Source of the DNA: an uncultured Oscillospiraceae bacterium
Lineage (GTDB): Bacteria; Bacillota; Clostridia; Oscillospirales; Acutalibacteraceae
Reading direction: 5' to 3'
DNA: 9,638 bases
Assembly: GCA_900554535.1 (NCBI GenBank)
Contig: USIA01000057.1
Location: 1 to 9,638, forward strand
Shown: piece by piece, positions 1 to 6,022 of the stretch
How the letters are laid out: every line of letters begins with the position of its first letter
Numbering within the stretch: position 1 is the stretch's first letter
Made by a program: the position numbers and the translations under genes
Notes under the pieces: generated by a model
The model's database searches: none
The model's input: only the letters and a program-made list of their open reading frames with translations
What the model was told of the DNA's origin: nothing

Positions 1-2
1 CA

Positions 3-2252
3 AAGGAGTGCAGCCCCCCTGCGTTTTTACCGCCAACTGTCCCCGCCGCTATGGCGGCTGAAGGGGAGAAAACGGAACAGCTGACTTCTTCCGAAACAAA
101 CAGCGCTCCCGCGCCTGCGCCAGTGTCCGCGGCGGATACGTCCGACGGCGCGAATGCGCCTGAAAATGCCCCTGACACAACGCAAACGCCCACCGTGGAT
201 CAAGAGACCCTGACTTTCTCCAGCGTAGGGCAGGAAAAGACACTGCTGGTCCGAATGCATCAGAAACAGGCGCCCAAGGCCTCGGTTGCGGATCCGTCCA
301 TCGCATCGGCCAAAACACCAGTTTGGTCGGCGGAAGACGGCGGTTATCATATCCCTGTGAATGCGTTAGCCGACGGACAGACAACGCTTACCATCGAAGC
401 AGAAGGCACCCAGTTTTCCGTTGAGCTGACAGTGGCTACAGCGCAAACGCCTGCCCCTGCGGCCAATTCACCAGCGGACGCAAAAGCACCCAAAGCTTCT
501 ACTGTGAATCTTTGGATGGACACCACCTCGACTTACACCTTTCAGAGCGTGGGTAAGCAGTATACCATACTGGTGCGCACTACGCCGGCGACAGTCCCTG
601 TTCTCAAGAGCAGCGATCCAGCTGTGGTCAGCGCCGATACACCGGAATGGAGCGAGCGAGACAACGGCTATTTATGCCGCATCTATTCCGAAGGAGAGGG
701 CAACGCCGTGATTACCGTTACAGCGGGTGATGCTGAAAAAGGATTGCCGGTGCGCGTCGTGCTGCCGCAGACCGCTCTTTCCAGCGATACCTCTGCTTAC
801 AAATTTGCCTCAGCTGGGCAGCAGTATACGGCCCTATTCCGTACCAATCCGGACACCCGCCCTGTCGTCGTCAGCAGCGACTCTTCGGTTGTCACAGTGA
901 AGAAGCCCGAATGGAACTCATCCGTCCGGGGTTACCTTTGTACCTTCACAGCGGGCAAGGAAGGGAACGCAGCCATTACGGTCACAGCAGGCAATGCAGT
1001 CTGCACGATCCCGATCACCGTGGAATATGTAAAAGTAGATATCACTCGCGATACATATGACTATACATTCCGGACTATTGGCCAGACTTATACCGTGCGT
1101 GCGCGCACGTCGCCGAATTACGTGCCGATGGTCACCACCTCGGATTCATCTGTTGTCACAGTCGGACCCGTTCGGAAGGATCAGAACAACAATTATTTCT
1201 GCACTTGGACCGCCCGGGGAGAGGGCAACGCCTCGGTGTTCATTACAGCGGGCAAATCCACCGCGACGATTCCGGTCACAGTTGCGCCAGCAGCGGCTTC
1301 AGTGTGGATAGATACCACATTGCCATATTCATTCTTTTACCCGAACCAGCATTATACGCTGCTAGCACGAATCTCGGGGAATGCACCGGTTGTCATTTAT
1401 TCGACAGACCCGTCCGTGGTCTCTGCCTCGGTGAAAAAAGGCGATCGGGATGGCGAATATTTGGTAGATGTCTGTGCCAAGAAAAACGGAAAGGCACAGG
1501 TGATCGTGAACGCCGGCAAATCGCAGGGCGTGATGCCGGCAGAAGTCGGGTTTATCCCAATTTCGATTACCAGCGACACCACCTCGGCAGTGATTCCCCA
1601 GCTTAATCAGACCTATACGGCGCTGATCCGCACGACGCGGAATTTACGCCCGACGGCAGTCTCTTCCAACAGCGCCGTGGCTCGTGTAGAAAAGCTTTGG
1701 TGGGATGATTCCGTAAAGGGTTACCTGTGCCAGGTGCGCGGATTGAAAGCCGGTTCTGCCACCATCACGTTGTCTGCCGCCAATGTCAGCGCTTCCTATA
1801 CCGTTACAGTGAAAGATCCGACGCCGCCTGCCCAGCGTGCCATGCAGCAAAAAGCGCAGGGCTATAGCAGCAGTACAAGATACCTGCTCCTGATTGACCA
1901 AACGACCCGCCATGTCGGTATCTTTACCGGCAGCAAGGGAAATTGGTCGCTCAATCAATACTGGTCGTGCTCGGTCGGCGCTCCCTCAACGCCGACGGTG
2001 ACCGGTGAATTTACCGTGCAGGATAAAGGCTTTTATTTTGATTCCGGTTCTGCACGCTGCTTCTATTGGACGCGTTTTTACGGGGGTTATCTGTTCCACT
2101 CCACGTTGTATTATCAAAATAATCGGTTCCAGCCCATGGACTCTACGTTAGGTGCAGCCGTCTCTCATGGGTGCGTTCGCCTGCAAATCAACAATGCCAA
2201 ATGGATTCAGGACAATGTCCCTTATGGCAGCAAGGTCGTTTCTTACCGGTGA
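3..2252 (+). CDS. Secreted YkuD-family L,D-transpeptidase with six Ig-like repeats (5' partial)
   Basis: Probable exported cell-wall enzyme that cross-links peptidoglycan stems or attaches proteins to them. The frame is open to the left edge, so the start is probably upstream. The first ATG (position 51) has no ribosome binding site at usable distance, and the residues around it (VPAAMA then AEG) look like a signal-peptidase site. Numbering from that ATG: residues 10-50 are an Ala/Pro/Thr-rich low-complexity stretch, about 52-588 hold six repeats of 80-90 residues with bacterial Ig-like (Big2-type) strand patterns, and 609-732 form the YkuD domain. The catalytic motif is visible as HSTLY (His683) and SHGCVRL, with Cys708 as nucleophile and Arg710 following. 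The catalytic domain is at the extreme C terminus, ending 25 residues after the Cys. The gene converges on the AraC gene and shares its terminator. The substrate and any surface partner cannot be read from sequence. Family assignment is firm; the role of the repeats is inference. Confidence 0.93.
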   Translation, partial: KECSPPAFLPPTVPAAMAAEGEKTEQLTSSETNSAPAPAPVSAADTSDGANAPENAPDTTQTPTVDQETLTFSSVGQEKTLLVRMHQKQAPKASVADPSIASAKTPVWSAEDGGYHIPVNALADGQTTLTIEAEGTQFSVELTVATAQTPAPAANSPADAKAPKASTVNLWMDTTSTYTFQSVGKQYTILVRTTPATVPVLKSSDPAVVSADTPEWSERDNGYLCRIYSEGEGNAVITVTAGDAEKGLPVRVVLPQTALSSDTSAYKFASAGQQYTALFRTNPDTRPVVVSSDSSVVTVKKPEWNSSVRGYLCTFTAGKEGNAAITVTAGNAVCTIPITVEYVKVDITRDTYDYTFRTIGQTYTVRARTSPNYVPMVTTSDSSVVTVGPVRKDQNNNYFCTWTARGEGNASVFITAGKSTATIPVTVAPAAASVWIDTTLPYSFFYPNQHYTLLARISGNAPVVIYSTDPSVVSASVKKGDRDGEYLVDVCAKKNGKAQVIVNAGKSQGVMPAEVGFIPISITSDTTSAVIPQLNQTYTALIRTTRNLRPTAVSSNSAVARVEKLWWDDSVKGYLCQVRGLKAGSATITLSAANVSASYTVTVKDPTPPAQRAMQQKAQGYSSSTRYLLLIDQTTRHVGIFTGSKGNWSLNQYWSCSVGAPSTPTVTGEFTVQDKGFYFDSGSARCFYWTRFYGGYLFHSTLYYQNNRFQPMDSTLGAAVSHGCVRLQINNAKWIQDNVPYGSKVVSYR
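204..1814 (+). repeat. Six divergent Ig-like protein repeats inside the transpeptidase gene
   Basis: The repeats cover roughly residues 52-130, 151-237, 241-327, 328-412, 415-500 and 502-588 (numbered from the ATG at 51). The recurring core is a D-T-T/S-x-x-Y-x-F start, a Q-x-Y-T-x-L-x-R strand, an S-S/T-D-P/S-x-V-V turn, a G-Y-L-C or Y-F-C strand, and a G-N-A-x-I-T-V-T-A-G end. Repeats 2 to 6 each carry one Cys at or near the same place (209, 297, 384, 475, 560); repeat 1 has His instead, and repeat 3 has an extra Cys at 318. The copies differ at DNA level, so this looks like old duplication rather than recent tandem expansion. Confidence 0.85.
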
Positions 2253-2278
2253 AATGCGTAGCGATTGCAACTCGAAAG

Positions 2279-2313
2279 CAAAATGCAGGTCCCAAACGAG
2301 GGCCTGCATTTTG
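2279..2313. terminator. Bidirectional intrinsic terminator between convergent genes
   Basis: A 14-bp stem (one T-G wobble) with a 7-nt loop pairs 2279-2292 with 2300-2313. The arms begin with CAAAA and end with TTTTG, so each strand ends in a short U-run. It lies 26 nt after the transpeptidase stop and 12 nt beyond the stop of the AraC gene on the other strand, so it can serve both genes. Confidence 0.85.
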
Positions 2314-2324
2314 CCGTTTCAGGA

Positions 2325-3296
2325 TTACTCCGGAGCCGGAGTAGCCGTATTTTCCTCTTGGGGAGGGGAGTTGCGAATATGCGCTACCGATTTGGAGAGT
2401 GAGTTGACCGACTGTGCGTACTCCATCGGGGTCATGCCGGTTTCACGGTGAAAGCACTGTGTGAAATACGAAGCATTGCTGAAAGAGAGATACTCGGCAA
2501 TTTGCGAAAAGTTGTTTTTCCCCTCACGGATCATCTGCTTTGCCAGATCAATCTTCATTTTATTAAAATGCTGCATGATGCCGCATTGCATATATTTGTG
2601 GAACAACTGCTGAATCGAGGAACGGCTGATCAGGACAGCACTGGAAATTTGAGGAACGCTGAGCCGCTCTTCAATATGCACTTTTAGATATTCCAAAATC
2701 CGGGAGAGCTGCTCCCGCTCCTTTGCAGAGGAAATCGTGGGCGGTAAGATGATCGCTGACTGGAGCATGGGCGGCTGCACGGCTTTGGACTCCTGCCTGC
2801 GGCACAGATGCACGAACAGCTCTTCCAGATAACAACATAACAGCGATTCCGCGCCGAATTCTGCATGCGGTGAGCGCCGGACCTGCTCTACTGACGGGAC
2901 ATTCAATGGCGTAGAAAAAGCAACGCGTGCCTCTGCAATGATTTTGGAAAGAATGACTTTCTCGGCGTCGCCAACCGAAAAATGAGCCTTTTTCAGACGT
3001 TCCATTGCTGGTGAGTTGCAGAGGAAGGAGATCACCACCAGGTTTGGAGCGGTATCCTTGGCAGCCTTTATAGAATGAAATTCAAAAGGCTGATGAAAAA
3101 TCAAGTCGCCAGCCTTTAAAATATAGGATTTTTCGTCAGCGCCGATCTCCACACTGCCACTGTCCACATACAAAAACTCCCAAAAATCATGTGCTTCGCC
3201 ACGAAACACAAAATTTCTGGCGTATTCAAAGTAGTGGATGGTAATGATTTCTTCAATGTGAAACACCCGACGCAGCTTCGTGCTGATATAAGCCAT
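2325..3296 (-). CDS. AraC-family transcriptional regulator with N-terminal cupin sensor domain
   Basis: DNA-binding regulator of 323 residues, the normal size for AraC proteins with a sensor domain. Residues about 13-95 form a cupin-like ligand pocket (HDFWEFLYVDSG, then a K-A-G-D-L-I-F-H-Q-P-F-E-F-H segment). Residues about 197-296 form the AraC DNA-binding domain with two helix-turn-helix units, LSVPQIS...SRSSIQQLFHK at 212-234 and FSQIAEYLSFSNASYFTQCF at 263-282, ending in the family signature G-M-T-P-M-E-Y. The ATG at 3296 is preferred because an AAAGGA site lies 6 nt upstream; the TTG one codon earlier is too close to that site. The gene is divergent from the oxidoreductase, so that gene is the likely target, possibly together with autoregulation. 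The sensor type suggests a small sugar-like effector; the actual ligand is unknown. Confidence 0.93.
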   Translation of the reverse strand: MAYISTKLRRVFHIEEIITIHYFEYARNFVFRGEAHDFWEFLYVDSGSVEIGADEKSYILKAGDLIFHQPFEFHSIKAAKDTAPNLVVISFLCNSPAMERLKKAHFSVGDAEKVILSKIIAEARVAFSTPLNVPSVEQVRRSPHAEFGAESLLCCYLEELFVHLCRRQESKAVQPPMLQSAIILPPTISSAKEREQLSRILEYLKVHIEERLSVPQISSAVLISRSSIQQLFHKYMQCGIMQHFNKMKIDLAKQMIREGKNNFSQIAEYLSFSNASYFTQCFHRETGMTPMEYAQSVNSLSKSVAHIRNSPPQEENTATPAPE

Positions 3297-3355
3297 CAAA
3301 TTTCCTTTCTTTTTCTGCAGGAATGCACATGGGTTGATTCAAGTCGCTTTTCTCT

Positions 3356-3384
3356 ATTATAGAGGAGACTGTCTCAAAAAGCAA
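3356..3384 (-). promoter_or_regulatory. Promoter of the AraC-family gene
   Basis: On the minus strand a perfect TATAAT (3361-3356) stands 17 bp after TTGCTT (3384-3379), which matches the first three bases of the -35 consensus. It is about 60 bp upstream of the chosen ATG. A perfect palindrome lies in its spacer. Confidence 0.6.
3365..3375. promoter_or_regulatory. Palindrome GAGAC-T-GTCTC inside the AraC promoter spacer
   Basis: A perfect 5-1-5 palindrome lies exactly between the -35 and -10 boxes of the AraC-gene promoter, where a bound protein would block RNA polymerase. It may be an operator, but no protein can be named. Confidence 0.4.
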
Positions 3385-3477
3385 ATGACTTTTGCCTGCG
3401 CACGGCAAAGGCGTGCTGAAACCGCTTTGAGAACGGACGAAGAACGCCGAAGATCTTGTGCGTATTTTGTAGGATTC

Positions 3478-3494
3478 GATAAATAAGGATAAAT
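3478..3494 (+). promoter_or_regulatory. Direct repeat GATAAAT-N3-GATAAAT, candidate activator site
   Basis: Two identical 7-bp copies are spaced 10 bp start to start, about one helical turn. They sit 50-66 bp upstream of the candidate -10 box of the oxidoreductase gene. AraC-type activators usually bind direct repeats upstream of a weak -35 region, which fits here. The region is AT-rich, so chance is possible. Confidence 0.35.
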
Positions 3495-3525
3495 TCAATA
3501 ATATTCTGGACAATTTTGTATAGAT

Positions 3526-3549
3526 GTATACGGCCGGAATGCGTATACT
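3526..3549 (+). promoter_or_regulatory. Inverted repeat GTATACG-N9-CGTATAC overlapping the oxidoreductase -10 box
   Basis: A perfect 7-9-7 inverted repeat covers 3526-3548. Its right arm contains TATACT (3544-3549), the best -10 candidate for the downstream gene. The hexamer 17 bp upstream (TAGATG) is a poor -35 box, as expected for an activator-dependent promoter. A dimeric repressor bound here would cover the -10 region. Both the promoter and the operator roles are inferred. Confidence 0.45.
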
Positions 3550-3636
3550 GATAATAAGAAAGATAGCAAAAGATGAAAGAAATATATTCTTGATATGCAT
3601 TCGCATATTCCTGAAATGAAATGGAGGAATCGAACG

Positions 3637-4920
3637 ATGTCCAAAAAATTGACTGTTGCCTTTGGTGGCCTTGGCAACCGCGGAAAAGATACGTATGCGC
3701 CGACTGTCAAGATGTTTGCAGATCGGATGGAAATGGCGGCGATTGCCGATATTGATCCCGCTAAGGTCGCCGATGTGGCAAAGACGTACAACGTCCCGGC
3801 TGACCGCTGCTTCTCCAGTGTGGAGGAAATGCTCCAGCAGGACAAGCTGGCAGACGCCTTGTTCCTGACAACCCAGGATCGCCAGCACGTGCGCCAGGCA
3901 ATCCCGGCATTGCGCAAGGGATATGACATTCTGATGGAGAAGCCAATTTCTCCTGTGCTCGATGAATGCCGTGAAATTGTGAAAGTTGCCAAGGAATGCG
4001 GCCGCCGTGTGGTTGTTTGCCATGTATTGCGCTACACGCCGTATTTCATGAAGCTCAAGGAGATTTTGGATGCCGGCACCATCGGTGACGTGGTTTCCAT
4101 CATGGCGATTGAGAATGTCTGTTACTGGCATCAGTGCCATTCTTTCGTCCGCGGCAATTGGCGGAATTCCAACGAAACCAGTCCCATGATCTTGCAAAAG
4201 TGCTGCCATGATATGGACCTGTATACTTGGTTGGCGAATAAGACCTGCAAGACCGTTTCTTCTTTTGGTGATACTTATTTGTTTAAACCAGAGAATGCGC
4301 CGGAAGGGGCCGCGTTACGCTGCATGGATGGCTGCAAGGCGAAGGAGGATTGCCCCTTTGATGCGGAGAAGATCTATCTGACAAATGAGGATACGGGCAT
4401 TCTGCACGGTCATGACAAGTGGCCGTGTGAGGTGCTGGCGCTGCATCCGACGCCGGAAAAAATCCGCGAAGCCATCAAGACCGGCCCTTATGGCCGTTGC
4501 GTTTATCACTGCGATAACAATGTCGTGGATCACCAGGTTGTCAATCTGGAGATGACGGACGGCACGACCATGCATTTGACGATGTGCGCCTTTACTGCGC
4601 AAGGCGGCCGCTATGCAAAGTTTATGGGTACGAAGGGCGATATCATTGCGGATATGCACCTGAACACCATCGACATCGGCGTCTTTGGGAAAAAGCGCGA
4701 AGTGATCGATGTTTCCAAGCTGGCAACGGATTTCTCCGGCCATGCTGGTGGCGACAACCAGCTGGTACGTGAGTTCCTGGATCTGGAACTGGATGGGAAG
4801 GAAGCGCCCAACATTACTTCGCTGGAGCGTTCGATGGAAAGCCACTACATTGCGCTCGCAGCAGAAAAGTCCCGCCTCGCAGGCGGCGCTGCGGTGTCGC
4901 TCGACGAGATGCGCCATTAA
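3637..4920 (+). CDS. Gfo/Idh/MocA-family NAD(P)-dependent oxidoreductase
   Basis: Cytoplasmic dehydrogenase of 427 residues that probably oxidises or reduces a sugar, sugar acid or cyclitol. The N-terminal Rossmann fold starts with FGGLGNRGKD (9-18). EKP at 101-103 is the family motif that contacts nicotinamide and holds the catalytic Lys. HDMDLY at 191-196 matches the second conserved H-D-x-x-D motif. The C-terminal half is the usual substrate/oligomer domain. A Cys-rich insertion (C229-x3-C233-x5-C239, plus C288 and C292) could bind a metal or be structural. Start at 3637 is chosen because TGGAGGA lies 8 nt upstream; the earlier in-frame ATG at 3595 has no such site and sits in an inverted repeat. 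It is divergent from an AraC regulator and followed by a strong terminator, so it is probably a single-gene unit. Substrate cannot be assigned; no transport genes are adjacent. Confidence 0.92.
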   Translation: MSKKLTVAFGGLGNRGKDTYAPTVKMFADRMEMAAIADIDPAKVADVAKTYNVPADRCFSSVEEMLQQDKLADALFLTTQDRQHVRQAIPALRKGYDILMEKPISPVLDECREIVKVAKECGRRVVVCHVLRYTPYFMKLKEILDAGTIGDVVSIMAIENVCYWHQCHSFVRGNWRNSNETSPMILQKCCHDMDLYTWLANKTCKTVSSFGDTYLFKPENAPEGAALRCMDGCKAKEDCPFDAEKIYLTNEDTGILHGHDKWPCEVLALHPTPEKIREAIKTGPYGRCVYHCDNNVVDHQVVNLEMTDGTTMHLTMCAFTAQGGRYAKFMGTKGDIIADMHLNTIDIGVFGKKREVIDVSKLATDFSGHAGGDNQLVREFLDLELDGKEAPNITSLERSMESHYIALAAEKSRLAGGAAVSLDEMRH

Positions 4921-5044
4921 GGTACCGCAGATAAGCCGTTTCTTGTAAAGCCAGGTCCGACAAAACCGGCAGCGCTTTTGCTCAGCTCAAAATGCACGGG
5001 CAATATCAGAAATTCGGAAGCCGGTAAATATTTCATTTTTGTGC

Positions 5045-5087
5045 AACAAACTGATTTCGCCTTTGAAGCGGAGTCAGTTTGTTTACT
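5045..5087 (+). terminator. Intrinsic terminator after the oxidoreductase gene
   Basis: A 16-bp stem pairs 5045-5060 with 5068-5083 (two G-T wobbles, 7-nt loop CTTTGAA). The right arm ends TCAGTTTGTT and runs into TTACTT, a U-rich tail. It lies about 125 nt after the oxidoreductase stop. The 124 nt between stop and hairpin hold no gene that I can see. Confidence 0.75.
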
Positions 5088-5113
5088 TATATGAGAAAAG
5101 TATATATTATAAT
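5082..5113 (+). promoter_or_regulatory. Promoter of the sugar acetyltransferase gene
   Basis: A perfect TATAAT is at 5108-5113. The best -35 candidate, TTTACT at 5082-5087, is 20 bp away, longer than ideal; with the overlapping TATATT at 5103-5108 the spacer is 15 bp. The -10 call is good and the -35 call is weak. The element begins on the last bases of the preceding terminator. Confidence 0.5.
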
Positions 5114-5147
5114 GATGGAATCCAAAATCAAAGAAAGAAGGGCCTTT

Positions 5148-5747
5148 ATGGAAAAAGAAAAAATGCTCTCCGGGCAACTCTACGACCCCACAGACAAAGA
5201 ATTAACGCAGCTGCGCTTGAGAGCAAGAAAACTCACCCGCAAATATAATCAGACAGAAGCTGACAATCCGGAAGAGCAGCAGAAAATACTGGCGGAATTA
5301 CTGTCAACCAACAGCAAACTACCGTTTTTTGAGGCACCCATTTATTTTGACTATGGCTGTTTTACCACTTTTGGAGAGAACTGTATGGCCAATTTTCATT
5401 TTACAGTCCTCGACTGCTGCCCGATAACCATAGGGGACAATGTATTCATTGGACCCAACTGTACCCTGGCGGCTCCTATTCATCCTCTTTGCCCACAAGA
5501 AAGAAATGTGAGAATCCGGGAAGATGGCAGCCTATTTGATTTGGAATATGCCAAGCCGATTGTAATCGGGAGCGACTGCTGGATCGCCTCGAATGTAGTC
5601 ATCTGCGGTGGCGTAACGATTGGCGAAGGATGCGTGATCGGGGCGGGAAGCGTTGTGACAAGGGATATTCCGCCCCATTCCCTGGCCGTTGGAAATCCCT
5701 GCCGGGTGCTTCGTGAGATTACCGAAGCGGATTTAATGGAGAAGTAA
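5148..5747 (+). CDS. Sugar O-acetyltransferase, maltose/galactoside acetyltransferase (Maa/LacA) type
   Basis: Cytoplasmic acetyl-CoA-dependent enzyme of 199 residues, close to the usual 180-200 of the family, expected to work as a trimer. Residues about 4-57 are the maltose-acetyltransferase N-terminal helical region (MLSGQLYDP...LTQLRLRARKLTRKYN). Residues about 73-185 form the left-handed beta helix of hexapeptide repeats (ITIGDNVFIGPNC, IVIGSDCWIASNVVICGG, VTIGEGCVIGAGSVVTRDIP). His112 in APIHPLCP is the expected catalytic base. The ATG at 5148 is chosen because AAGAAGGG ends 5 nt upstream and the protein then starts at the conserved MEKEKMLSG; earlier in-frame ATGs at 5079, 5091, 5112 and 5115 lie within or next to the promoter. 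The physiological acceptor is not known; these enzymes are often assigned a sugar-detoxification role. It is probably transcribed alone. Confidence 0.93.
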   Translation: MEKEKMLSGQLYDPTDKELTQLRLRARKLTRKYNQTEADNPEEQQKILAELLSTNSKLPFFEAPIYFDYGCFTTFGENCMANFHFTVLDCCPITIGDNVFIGPNCTLAAPIHPLCPQERNVRIREDGSLFDLEYAKPIVIGSDCWIASNVVICGGVTIGEGCVIGAGSVVTRDIPPHSLAVGNPCRVLREITEADLMEK

Positions 5748-5985
5748 GCGTTGCCTGAAGATATTCCTCGGTAGCCTCCTAATAAGGCGAAATGGATGTG
5801 ATTTGGCCGAATCAAACTGACGCGGCGAAAATACACGGTAAGAGACGGCACGCTTCTAAAAGTCAATACGGTTGTGGACCTCTGTGCTGTCAAGCCTTTT
5901 CCGGCCAATGGCGCTGGAAGGACAGAATATAGACATTTGTGAAAAATCCCCACATTTGCTGCTTTTTGTCGCAAAAACAGATAAA
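5748..5985. other. Intergenic spacer with an unassigned open fragment
   Basis: I find no supportable gene here. On the plus strand about 5803-5943 is free of stops and reads like protein (FGRIKLTRRKYTVRDG...VNTVVDLCAVKPFP...TEYRHL), but it follows a stop at once and has no ATG, GTG or TTG start. It could be a gene relic or chance. No terminator is evident for the acetyltransferase gene. Confidence 0.3.
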
Positions 5986-5994
5986 CTATATATG
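5966..5994 (+). promoter_or_regulatory. Promoter of the dockerin-like protein gene
   Basis: TTGTCG at 5966-5971 (4 of 6 consensus positions) is followed after 17 bp by TATATG at 5989-5994. TATATA at 5987-5992 gives a 15-bp spacer instead. The ATG is about 30 nt further on. A small imperfect hairpin (5959-5980, CTGcTTTTTG/CAAAAACAG) covers the -35 box. Confidence 0.5.
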
Positions 5995-6022
5995 AACAGC
6001 AATTGAGAGGGGGAATTGATCG

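Noticed and set aside
204..1814. Recent tandem DNA repeat array
   Set aside because: The repeats are recognisable at protein level only; the DNA copies have diverged, so recombination-driven variation is unlikely.
3253..4209. Open frame of 318 codons on the minus strand
   Set aside because: It overlaps the real oxidoreductase gene, the control region and the start of the AraC gene, and its translation is shadow-like.
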